Under the pieces are notes generated by a model, which worked only from the letters and a program-made list of their open reading frames with translations, ran no database searches and had not been told where the DNA came from. From Pseudomonas sp. ML2-2023-3 (GTDB taxonomy: Bacteria > Pseudomonadota > Gammaproteobacteria > Pseudomonadales > Pseudomonadaceae): DNA of 64,000 nt. Of this stretch, positions 49,366 to 57,457 are shown in pieces. A program made the translations under genes and the position numbers. Position 1 is the stretch's first letter, and every line of letters starts with the position of its first letter. The stretch lies in contig NZ_CP146343.1 of the NCBI RefSeq assembly GCF_037055275.1, positions 4,896,001-4,960,000 on the forward strand, given 5' to 3'.

Positions 49366-51541
49366 GTTCTAGTCCTTGCGGCTGGGCGTAGGCGGCCAGC
49401 GGCGATTGCGGGTCGAGCAGTGAAGTACGGATAAAGTGCAGGTAGCTTTGCACCCGGACCAGCGCCGAGGTGTCGAAGTTGCGGGCAAACGGTTCGTCGG
49501 TGGATTGCACCCGGCCAATGGCGTGGTCGACGGCAATCAGCGCACGTTCCAGGTTGCTCTCGCTGGGGGCGATAAATAGCCGGACCAGTGCCCGGCCCAT
49601 CACCCGAATGGCCTGACGCCACGGCTGGGCCGGGGCGTAAGCCGGGTGAACCGGCAAAATCGCCTGCTCTTTACGCAGCTCGATAATCGCGTGGCCGACT
49701 TCCAGCACCACAAACATCCAGCGCAGCAGTTCACGCTGTACCTGGGGTTTGCCGGCGGCCAGGCCATAGGCCTGATGCATCAGGTCGCGGGTACGACTTT
49801 CCAGGCTGGAGCTCAGGCCACGCAACTTGCCGCTGATGGCGTACACCACTTGCTCGCGCAGGTCCTGTTCCAGACGGCTCCACAACCAACGGCTGTTGGG
49901 CGGCAAAATAATTGCCCCCGCAGCAGCGCAGACCAGCATGCCCAGCACCATTGCGATGTAGTCATTGATGAACTGGTACGGGTTGTAGATCGTCAGGTTG
50001 TCGGGGACCGAACCGATGCTGAAAAAAATCAGCAGGCCCAGGCCGACCCCGGCGTAATTGGCCCGCGAGGTCAGGAACGAACCAAAAACAATCACCGGCG
50101 TCAGCACCAGGCACAGCAGCGGGAAGCCGTCGATGTTGGGGAGTACGAAGAACATTTCGACAAAACCCACCAGCGCCCCGATAAAGGTGCCGCAAGCCAT
50201 CTGAAACGCCATGCGCTTGGGGTTTGGCGTGGCGGCAGACAAGCCCACGGTGGCGGCAGCGACCAGGGTCATGGTGGCGCCGCTGGGCCAGGCGGTCATC
50301 ACCCAATAGGTGCCGAGTACCACCAGAATGAACGCGGCCCTGATCCCCGAGGCAGCGGCAGACCACCAGTTGGTTTGCGAGATAAAGGGCTGGTCCCAGC
50401 GCTCCCGTTCGTGGGTGTGATCGGCCAGCGAGGCGTGGGTCAGTGCATAGTTGTGCAAATCGTCGACAAAGCGGAACAACAGTTCGTAAGCCGTGTTGAA
50501 GTCCAGAAGGTCCGATGAGCCGGGCTCACTTTCCAGGAACTTCACCCGCAGTGCACGGACGTGCCCCGGCAGGCTCGCCTTGAACACATCCAGTTGCTCG
50601 GCCAGCAAGGCCGCATCTTTATCGGTCATCGAGCGACCTGAGTAGGTGTCGAGCAATTGAGCGAGCATTTCCAGCTCGGGCTCAATGGCCGACACCACGT
50701 CCACCACGCCACGGCTGCGCAAACGTGCAAGCAACTGGTGCAGGGCATTGAAGCGCGTGGTGATGGCCATGAACTCGCTGTTCAGGCGGCTCAGGCGGCC
50801 ACTGCGACGACGCATGTGCGGGTCTTCAAACACCGTTACGCTGCGCATGCCTTCCAGCCCTACGCTCTCAGCGATAAAGCGCACATTGCTGGCTTCATAG
50901 GCCTCCTGGGAGGACTGGCCGCGCAAGCCTTCGGCAACGAAACCGGCGAACACACCAAAGCGCTTATACAGCGCGTCATGCATGGCCGCGCCAGCGGTTT
51001 TAGGCAAAATGGCAGCGCTGACCACCGTGGCACACAGGATGCCCAGCGAGATCTCGAGCACCCGCCACACCGCAGCCATGAAGGCCCCTTCAGGGTGCGC
51101 CAGCGCAGGCAGGCCAACCATAGCCGCGGTGTAGCCGGCCAGTACAAAACCATAGGCGCGAAAGTTGCGGCAACGGGCTGCACCGGCCGAGCAGATACCG
51201 ACCCAGATCGCTATCGCACCGAGAAACAACACGGTGTTTTGGGCAAACAAGGCGATCAGCGCGACCATCACTGCCGAGCCGGTCAGGGTGCCCAAAAACC
51301 GGTAAAAGCTTTTGGCGAACACCTGGCCACTTTGCGGCTGCATCACGATAAACACGGTGATCATCGCCGTGCGCGGTTGCGGCAGCTCAAGACGCATGGC
51401 CAGCCACAGGGTCAGAAAGGCCGCGACCAGCACTTTGAAAATATGCACCCAGGTCACGCCATCACTGCGTGCCCAGTCAAAAAAGCCACGGCGCCATTCC
51501 AGGGAATACAGCCAGCGTACCGGGGCGGGCAAGTGGTTCAT
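49355..51541 (-). CDS. FUSC/PET-family efflux pump (AaeB-like)
   Basis: This 728-residue inner-membrane protein is of the aromatic acid exporter family. Two groups of about six membrane segments are separated by a soluble region (about residues 175-375). Typical features are RTAMITVFIVMQPQSGQVFAKSFYRFLGTLTGSAVMVALIALFAQ and the repeat-like second half AAFILVVLGTYWVMTAWPSGATMTLVAAATVGLSAATPNPKRMAFQMACGT. Known relatives export p-hydroxybenzoate and similar acids or fusaric acid. It sits between the outer-membrane lipoprotein and DUF1656 genes. Confidence 0.93.
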   Translation of the reverse strand: MNHLPAPVRWLYSLEWRRGFFDWARSDGVTWVHIFKVLVAAFLTLWLAMRLELPQPRTAMITVFIVMQPQSGQVFAKSFYRFLGTLTGSAVMVALIALFAQNTVLFLGAIAIWVGICSAGAARCRNFRAYGFVLAGYTAAMVGLPALAHPEGAFMAAVWRVLEISLGILCATVVSAAILPKTAGAAMHDALYKRFGVFAGFVAEGLRGQSSQEAYEASNVRFIAESVGLEGMRSVTVFEDPHMRRRSGRLSRLNSEFMAITTRFNALHQLLARLRSRGVVDVVSAIEPELEMLAQLLDTYSGRSMTDKDAALLAEQLDVFKASLPGHVRALRVKFLESEPGSSDLLDFNTAYELLFRFVDDLHNYALTHASLADHTHERERWDQPFISQTNWWSAAASGIRAAFILVVLGTYWVMTAWPSGATMTLVAAATVGLSAATPNPKRMAFQMACGTFIGALVGFVEMFFVLPNIDGFPLLCLVLTPVIVFGSFLTSRANYAGVGLGLLIFFSIGSVPDNLTIYNPYQFINDYIAMVLGMLVCAAAGAIILPPNSRWLWSRLEQDLREQVVYAISGKLRGLSSSLESRTRDLMHQAYGLAAGKPQVQRELLRWMFVVLEVGHAIIELRKEQAILPVHPAYAPAQPWRQAIRVMGRALVRLFIAPSESNLERALIAVDHAIGRVQSTDEPFARNFDTSALVRVQSYLHFIRTSLLDPQSPLAAYAQPQGLEHAS

Positions 51542-51571
51542 CTACAGGCTCTCAAAATGGCCATCGGGGGG

Positions 51572-53083
51572 TTAGTGATTGAGCAGCGCCATGACGGCCG
51601 GGGGTTTTTCGGGGACATAGCGATCATCCCTGGGGACATCAAAACCTGCCCCAAGGCCGCCACCCAGAGCAGTGACCAGCTCGGCATGGGCACTCAGGCG
51701 GGCCGCCTGGACCTGCTGCTCGATCTGCTGCTGCTTGAACAGCAGGGTTTGGGCATTCAGTACGTTGAGGTAGTCGGTCAGCCCGCGCTGGAACGCGACC
51801 ACGGCGATGTCATAGGTTTTCTGTGCGGCCTGCACCGACTCGGCGGCGAAGACCTGCTGTTTTTCCATCGATTCGCGCTTGATCAACTGATCTGAAATAC
51901 CCTTGAGCGCTGTCACCAGCGTCTGGTTGTACTTGGCCACGGCCATGTCGTAACCACCGGACGCCACGCCCAGTTCCGAGCGCAGACGGCCGCCGTCAAA
52001 AATCGGCAGCGAAATCGCCGGACCGACGTTGTAGTTGAGTTTCTTGCCGGTCAAAAAGCCCAGCGCGCTCCCCCCGGTGGCCATGAAACCGATGCTGCCA
52101 ACCAGGTCCACGTTGGGGTAGAAGCCGGCATGGGCGACATCGATGCCTCGGGCCTGCGCCGCCACTTCCCAGCGGCTGGCGACCACGTCCGGACGTTGGC
52201 CCAGCAATTGCGCAGGCAAGGCCGATGGCAGCTTGAGTGCCGTGTTCAAGGCAAGGGTCGGACGTTTCAGCCGTGCGCCCTCGCCCGGACCTTTGCCGGC
52301 CAGCGCCGCCAACTGGTTGCGGGTCAGGGCGATTTCTTCTTCCCGGGCGTCAATCTGGCGATGGATCTCGGGCAGCGGCGCTTGCGCCTGACTGACTTCA
52401 AAATGTGTACCGATGCCGCCGTCCAGACGCTTTTGCGCCAGATCGAGGATCTGCTCCTGCTGATGCAGGGTCGATTCGATGATGTCGAGCTGGGCGTAAT
52501 GCAGAGACAGCTGGATATAGGCGCGAACCACATTGTTCTGCAGTTCGAGCTGGGCCTGACGGGCCTCTGCTGCACTCATGTGCGCCATGTCCAGGGCCTG
52601 CTCGGTAGCATTGCTTTCACGGCCCCACAGGTCCAGCGCAAAGCTGAAACCCAGTGCGGCGTTGTTGTCCCAGGTCGTGGAGTTGTCCAGCGCGCCGGGG
52701 CCATAGAACTGGTCAGACGGCCAGTTGTGCCGCTTGAGGGTCGACTCACCGTTGATTTGCAATGACTCGGCCGACTCGGCAACCCCCGCCATTGCCCTGG
52801 CCTGGCGTACTCGGGCAGCAGCCATTGCCAGGGTTGGACTACCCTGAACAGCCAGACTGATCCACTCATCCAGTTGCGGGTCGCCGTAAGCGTGCCACCA
52901 TTGGGCTTTGGGCCAGTTTGCGTCTTTCGCGGCGCTTTGAATCGCCTCGTCGGTGGCCAGGGCATTGGCTGGCAACATCGTGCCCTTGGGCGCAATACCA
53001 CCAAAACCGATGCAGCCATTTAATGCTAACGATAAAGCCAGAACACTGAGGGCTTTAAGCTCTCTGCTGATGCGACGCTGCAC
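51572..53083 (-). CDS. Outer-membrane efflux lipoprotein (NodT/OprM family)
   Basis: This 503-residue trimeric outer-membrane channel starts at GTG 53083, with AGGA nine bases upstream, which gives a proper type II signal peptide and lipobox LALNGC (Cys 24); the open frame to 53164 adds unrelated residues. The body contains WWHAYGDPQLDEWISLAVQGSPTLAMAAARVRQA and the C-terminal repeat with VDLVGSIGFMATGG and AISLPIFDGGRLRSELGVA. It is the first gene of the efflux operon, divergent from a LysR gene. Confidence 0.93.
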   Translation of the reverse strand: MQRRISRELKALSVLALSLALNGCIGFGGIAPKGTMLPANALATDEAIQSAAKDANWPKAQWWHAYGDPQLDEWISLAVQGSPTLAMAAARVRQARAMAGVAESAESLQINGESTLKRHNWPSDQFYGPGALDNSTTWDNNAALGFSFALDLWGRESNATEQALDMAHMSAAEARQAQLELQNNVVRAYIQLSLHYAQLDIIESTLHQQEQILDLAQKRLDGGIGTHFEVSQAQAPLPEIHRQIDAREEEIALTRNQLAALAGKGPGEGARLKRPTLALNTALKLPSALPAQLLGQRPDVVASRWEVAAQARGIDVAHAGFYPNVDLVGSIGFMATGGSALGFLTGKKLNYNVGPAISLPIFDGGRLRSELGVASGGYDMAVAKYNQTLVTALKGISDQLIKRESMEKQQVFAAESVQAAQKTYDIAVVAFQRGLTDYLNVLNAQTLLFKQQQIEQQVQAARLSAHAELVTALGGGLGAGFDVPRDDRYVPEKPPAVMALLNH

Positions 53084-53303
53084 TGCTGCAAATTCCTGAA
53101 AAGGAGGGGGGATACTTGAGATAGAGAAGTCTATGGCTTGGCAGGCACCACGATAAGCGGGCATAAATGTGAATCTTTATTACCGTTCTTGGGATAATCC
53201 GTTAGTCGAATGAAAACCGGCCAGTAATGTCCGAAACTTCATGTCACAATTTGTTGATGTGTAATCGGTTGCTGTCCCCTATATCGCCCCTTGAGAGCAC
53301 TTC

Positions 53304-54236
53304 ATGGACACTTTGCAAAACATGCGCGCCTTCAGTTGCGTGGCCGAAGCCGGAAGTTTCACGGCTGCTGCCGTCATGCTGGACACAACCACTGCCAACG
53401 TCTCGCGCGCGGTCTCCAATCTTGAGGCCCACCTGCAAACACGTCTGCTTAACCGCACCACCCGCCGCATCGCCCTGACCGAAGCCGGCAAACGTTACTT
53501 GCTACGCTGCGAGCAAATCCTGGCTTACGTCGAAGAAGCCGAAGCCGAGGCCAGCGACGCCCACTCGCGCCCTGCCGGCCAGTTGAAAGTGCATACCATG
53601 ACCGGTATCGGCCAGCACTTTGTGATCGACGCCATTGCCCGCTATCGCAAGACTCACCCGGATGTGACCTTCGACCTGACCTTGGCCAATCGCGTGCCGG
53701 ACTTGCTCAATGAGGGTTACGACGTCTCCATCGTGCTGGCCAGTGAGCTACCGGATTCGGGCTTTGTGTCCCAGCGCCTGGGCATCACCTACAGCATCGT
53801 CTGCGCATCGCCCGGTTACGTGAAAGCCAACGGCACCGCAACCACACCCAGTGACCTGCTCAACCACGCCTGCCTGCGCCTGGTCAGCCCGGTGATTGCA
53901 CTGGACAAATGGGTGTTCGAAGGGCCGGAGGGCCAGGAAATGGTCCTGATCAACTCCTCGCCGTTTCTGGTCAACTCAGCCGATGCGATGAAAACCGCGA
54001 TCACCAGCGGCATGGGTGTGGGCGTATTGCCGGTCTATGCCGCCATCGAGGGTCTGCGCAACGGCACACTGGTGCGCATGCTGCCCAAGTACCGCTCCCA
54101 GGAACTGAACCTGTACGCCATCTACCCGTCGCGCCAGTACCTGGATGCCAAGATCAAGACCTGGGTCGAGTACTTGCGCGGCTCGCTGCCGGAAATTTTG
54201 ACCGCACACCAGACTGAGCTGACCACCTACAGCTAA
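53304..54236 (+). CDS. LysR-family regulator of the efflux operon
   Basis: This 310-residue protein has MDTLQNMRAFSCVAEAGSFTAAAVMLDTTTANVSRAVSNLEAHLQTRLLNRTTRRIALTEAGKRYL at the N-terminus (HTH) and a CrgA/AaeR-like effector domain. It is divergent from the outer-membrane lipoprotein gene across about 220 bases, the arrangement of aaeR-aaeXAB in enterobacteria. It therefore probably activates the operon in response to an aromatic acid. Confidence 0.9.
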   Translation: MDTLQNMRAFSCVAEAGSFTAAAVMLDTTTANVSRAVSNLEAHLQTRLLNRTTRRIALTEAGKRYLLRCEQILAYVEEAEAEASDAHSRPAGQLKVHTMTGIGQHFVIDAIARYRKTHPDVTFDLTLANRVPDLLNEGYDVSIVLASELPDSGFVSQRLGITYSIVCASPGYVKANGTATTPSDLLNHACLRLVSPVIALDKWVFEGPEGQEMVLINSSPFLVNSADAMKTAITSGMGVGVLPVYAAIEGLRNGTLVRMLPKYRSQELNLYAIYPSRQYLDAKIKTWVEYLRGSLPEILTAHQTELTTYS

Positions 54237-54240
54237 CCCT

Positions 54241-54330
54241 GTAGACGCTGCCGGAGGTTGCGAAAGGATCTTCACTGGCTCCGGGAAACGGGCTGCTACG
54301 CAGCCCTTCGCAGCCTTCGGCAGCGACTAC
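54241..54330. repeat. REP doublet, GTAGTCGCTGCCG family (copy 3)
   Basis: Left end GTAGACGCTGCCGGAGGTTGCGA (one change from the family) and right end CTTCGGCAGCGACTAC, with a centre pair CGGGCTGCTACGCAGCC. It follows the LysR stop codon and precedes the dehydrogenase gene on the same strand. Confidence 0.88.
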
Positions 54331-54400
54331 AGGGATTGGCGCAAGGCGGGCGGGAATGTTAGCGTGCTTACATTCCCGACAGCCGATGAGCCTTGTTCCG

Positions 54401-55390
54401 ATGAGCCTTTCCAGCACAAAGAAAACCGTACTCGCCTTCAGCCGCGTCACCCCCGAGATGATCGAGCGCCTGCAACAGGACTTCAACGTCATTGCCCCCA
54501 ACCCCAAGCTGGGGGATATCAACGCACAGTTCGATGAGGCCCTGCCCCACGCCCACGGATTGATCGGTGTCGGCCGCAAGCTGGGACGCAAGCAGCTGGA
54601 AAACGCCACACAGCTGGAAGTGGTGTCTAGCGTGTCGGTGGGCTACGACAACTACGATGTCGACTATTTCAACGAGCGCGGCATCATGCTCACCAACACC
54701 CCGGACGTCCTCACTGAAAGCACGGCTGACCTGGGTTTTACCCTGATCATGAGCAGCGCCCGCCGGGTCGCGGAGCTGGACGCCTGGACCAAGGCCGGCC
54801 AGTGGCAGGCCAGTGTTCCGCCGGCCTTGTTCGGCAGCGATGTGTACGGCAAAACCCTGGGGATTGTCGGCATGGGCAATATCGGCGCAGCGGTTGCTCG
54901 CCGGGGACGGTTGGGTTTCAACATGCCCATCCTGTACAGCGGCAACAGCCGCAAGACCGAGCTTGAGCAAGAGCTGGGCGCTCAGTTTCGCAGCCTGGAC
55001 CAACTGCTGGCCGAGGCGGATTTCGTCTGCCTGGTGGTGCCGCTCAGCGAGAAGACCAAACACTTGATCAGCCATCGCGAACTGGGCCTGATGAAGAAAA
55101 GTGCAATTCTGGTGAACATCTCCCGTGGCCCGGTGGTCGACGAGCCGGCCCTGATCGAAGCCCTGCAAAACGGCACCATTCGTGGCGCTGGCCTGGACGT
55201 TTACGAGAAAGAGCCCCTGAGCGATTCACCGCTGTTCCAGCTCAAGAATGCGGTGACCCTGCCCCACATCGGCTCGGCCACCCATGAAACCCGTGAGGCG
55301 ATGGCCAACCGTGCGCTGGCCAACCTGCGCAGCGCCCTGCTGGGTGAGCGCCCACAAGACCTGGTCAACCCGCAGGTGTTCAAGGGCTGA
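54401..55390 (+). CDS. 2-hydroxyacid dehydrogenase (glyoxylate/hydroxypyruvate/2-ketogluconate reductase)
   Basis: This D-isomer-specific NAD(P)-dependent dehydrogenase has the Rossmann motif GKTLGIVGMGNIGAAVARRG, catalytic Arg in VNISRGPVVDE, Glu in LDVYEKEP and His in LPHIGSATHETREAM. It resembles GhrB/TkrA proteins. Start choice is uncertain: ATGs at 54356, 54386 and 54401 are in frame, none has a good ribosome site, and 54386 and 54401 stand in a duplicated GATGAGCCTT. I chose 54401 (329 residues) because family similarity begins at KKTVLAFSRV. Confidence 0.88.
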   Translation: MSLSSTKKTVLAFSRVTPEMIERLQQDFNVIAPNPKLGDINAQFDEALPHAHGLIGVGRKLGRKQLENATQLEVVSSVSVGYDNYDVDYFNERGIMLTNTPDVLTESTADLGFTLIMSSARRVAELDAWTKAGQWQASVPPALFGSDVYGKTLGIVGMGNIGAAVARRGRLGFNMPILYSGNSRKTELEQELGAQFRSLDQLLAEADFVCLVVPLSEKTKHLISHRELGLMKKSAILVNISRGPVVDEPALIEALQNGTIRGAGLDVYEKEPLSDSPLFQLKNAVTLPHIGSATHETREAMANRALANLRSALLGERPQDLVNPQVFKG

Positions 55391-55403
55391 CGCAAGGCCT
55401 GTT

Positions 55404-55489
55404 GTGGGAGCGGGCTTGCTCGCGATGGCTACGACGCGGTGTATCAGTCACACCTCGGCGATCCGATCGCGAGCAAGCCCGCTCCCACA
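55404..55489. repeat. REP doublet, GTGGGAGCGGGCTTGCTCGCGA family
   Basis: Perfect arms GTGGGAGCGGGCTTGCTCGCGA and complement surround an inner pair near GACGCGGTGTATC. It lies between the convergent dehydrogenase and EamA-family genes. Confidence 0.95.
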
Positions 55490-55499
55490 GGGGGGAGGC

Positions 55500-56396
55500 T
55501 CACGCCAGCTTGGCGTTCAGTGCCACCGGTTTGGGCTTGCGAAATACCAGCACGTTACCCAGCATCACCAGCACCAGCCCGGCCAAAGCCGGAGCCGTCC
55601 ACTGATAGCCCTCTGCAAAGGCCGACACATTCAGCGCCACCAGCGGGAACAACACCGTGCAATACGCCGCGCGTTCCGGGCCCATGCGCCCGACCAGCGT
55701 CAGGTACGCGGTAAAACCGATCACCGACCCCGGTATCACCAGATACAGCAACGAACCGACATAACGCGCGTTCCATTCCATGTCGAACGGGATACCCCTG
55801 AACACGCAGTACACCGCCAGCATGCTGGCGCCATAGAGCATGCCCCAGGCATTGGTCGTCAGCGGCTTGAGGCCAGCCTTCTGTTGCAAGCTCGACAGCA
55901 TGTTGCCCGCCGAGAAACACAGGGTGCCGATCAACGCCAGGCCCAGCCCGAGCAAAATCTGCGGCGTCGCCGTATGCCCGCTTAATTCCGGCCAGAACAA
56001 CAAACCCAGTCCGAGCATCCCCAGAGCACCACCGGCAATGACGTTACGGGCGACTTTCTGCTTGAAGAAAATCCGCGCATTCAGCGCGTTCCACAACGTT
56101 GCAGTGGAAAACACCACCGCGATCAACCCCGTTGTCACCCACTGGCTGGCGGTCAGAAAACACATGAAATTGACGCAAAACAAACACAGCCCCTGAGCCA
56201 GGCATATCAGATGCCCGCGCCTGTTCATCACCTGCAATTTGCGGCTGAGCAGCAGCACAACAAATAGCACCAGCGCCGCCAGGCCAAAGCGATACACGAT
56301 GGACACCGGAATCGCCACCACTCCCAGTTGCAGCTTCAGGGCGATCCACGTGGTCCCCCAGATCAGCACGGTCAACACATACAAAAAAAGATTCAT
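55500..56396 (-). CDS. EamA-family (DMT) exporter
   Basis: This 298-residue protein has ten predicted membrane segments formed by two EamA repeats (MNLFLYVLTVLIWGTTWIALKLQLG... and LLGLGLALIGTLCFSAGNMLSSLQQKAGLKPLTTNAWGMLYG). Members export amino acids or metabolites; the substrate here is unknown. The ATG at 56396 has GGAG six bases upstream; the open frame beyond it is spurious. It is divergent from an AraC regulator. Confidence 0.9.
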   Translation of the reverse strand: MNLFLYVLTVLIWGTTWIALKLQLGVVAIPVSIVYRFGLAALVLFVVLLLSRKLQVMNRRGHLICLAQGLCLFCVNFMCFLTASQWVTTGLIAVVFSTATLWNALNARIFFKQKVARNVIAGGALGMLGLGLLFWPELSGHTATPQILLGLGLALIGTLCFSAGNMLSSLQQKAGLKPLTTNAWGMLYGASMLAVYCVFRGIPFDMEWNARYVGSLLYLVIPGSVIGFTAYLTLVGRMGPERAAYCTVLFPLVALNVSAFAEGYQWTAPALAGLVLVMLGNVLVFRKPKPVALNAKLA

Positions 56397-56530
56397 GGCG
56401 CACTCCAGACAATGGCTTTCAGTCTGTGCCCGAGCCTGTGCGCGCACTTGCAGATTCTTGCGCTTTTGTTGGCCCGGGGCTGGCAGCCCGGGCGCTACGG
56501 AGTAGGATGCAAGGCGTTGGAGAACTGACC

Positions 56531-57403
56531 ATGCACACACTGCACACCCTACAAGTCTTTCAAGCCATGGGCCGCTCGCCCAATGCGCGCCTGGAGAACA
56601 GTGCCGAACTGGGTGACGGCATGTCTGCGGCCATGTGGAGCAATCACCACGACACCCGGGACTATGAAGCACCGACCCACCACACGTTGTCGTGCTACAT
56701 CTCCGGCGGCACTGGCACTTTTCGTCGTGAGACACCCGGCGCCAGAGGCGCTCCGGGCAAGTTATGCGTGCTGCCCGCCGGGCATCAATCGGCCTGGATC
56801 ATCAATGGCGAGATTCGCCTGGCCCATGTCTATGTCAGCCAGGAGCAGTTTGCGCTGAGCTGCATCACCCTGCTCGACCGCGAACCACGGGAACTGCAAC
56901 TGCGTGAAATCACCTTTCAGGATGACGAGCAGCAGACCCGGCGTTTTCACCAACTGATTGGCATGAACTGGAACGAACCCGGCGAACGCCTGCTGACCAG
57001 CAGCCTGGCGGGCGCCCTGCTCGACCATGCCGTGCTGACACAAGTGGGCTTGCGTGACGGGTTGCAACTCAAGGGCGGGCTGGCGGCCTATCAACGGCGC
57101 CAACTGGTCGACTACATCGAACACCAGTTGGCCGAGCCCCTGAGCATCGGCCAACTGGCGGCCCAGTGTGCGCTGTCGCCTTATCACTTTGCGCGCATGT
57201 TCCGCGAAAGCTTCGGCGTGCCGCCCCACCAGTACCTGTTGGCCCGCCGCCTGGCCCGCGCCCGCGACTTGCTGCGCCACAGCGCCCTGGCACTGGGCGA
57301 CGTGGCACTGGCCTGCGGCTTTGCCAGCGCCAGCCACTTCGCCAACCGTTTCAAGCAAAGCCTGGGCAGTACGCCGGGGGAGTATCGGGTGGCGTTCAGG
57401 TAA
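56531..57403 (+). CDS. AraC-family regulator
   Basis: This 290-residue protein has an N-terminal cupin-like ligand domain (THHTLSCYISGGTGTFRRETPG...GKLCVLPAGHQSAWIINGEIRLAHVYV) and a C-terminal double helix-turn-helix (LSIGQLAAQCALSPYHFARMFRESFGVPPHQYLLARRLARARDLLRHSALALGDVALACGFASASHFANRFKQSLGSTPGEYR). GGAG lies before the ATG at 56531. The divergent position suggests that it controls the EamA exporter. A GC-rich dyad GCCCGGGGCTGGCAGCCCGGGC lies at about 56472-56493. Confidence 0.9.
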   Translation: MHTLHTLQVFQAMGRSPNARLENSAELGDGMSAAMWSNHHDTRDYEAPTHHTLSCYISGGTGTFRRETPGARGAPGKLCVLPAGHQSAWIINGEIRLAHVYVSQEQFALSCITLLDREPRELQLREITFQDDEQQTRRFHQLIGMNWNEPGERLLTSSLAGALLDHAVLTQVGLRDGLQLKGGLAAYQRRQLVDYIEHQLAEPLSIGQLAAQCALSPYHFARMFRESFGVPPHQYLLARRLARARDLLRHSALALGDVALACGFASASHFANRFKQSLGSTPGEYRVAFR

Positions 57404-57457
57404 CGTTGAGGGAGCAGGCCCGCTCCCTCAACGAGTCAAAGCCACAGGTTACAGCCC

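Noticed and set aside
34353..55489. Repeated GTGGGAGC-type units as a CRISPR array
   Set aside because: Copies are scattered singly between genes as inverted pairs, with no regular spacers and no cas genes nearby.
55391..55499. A small gene in the gap after the hydroxyacid dehydrogenase
   Set aside because: The gap is filled by a REP doublet; the short frames there are reads through the repeat arms.
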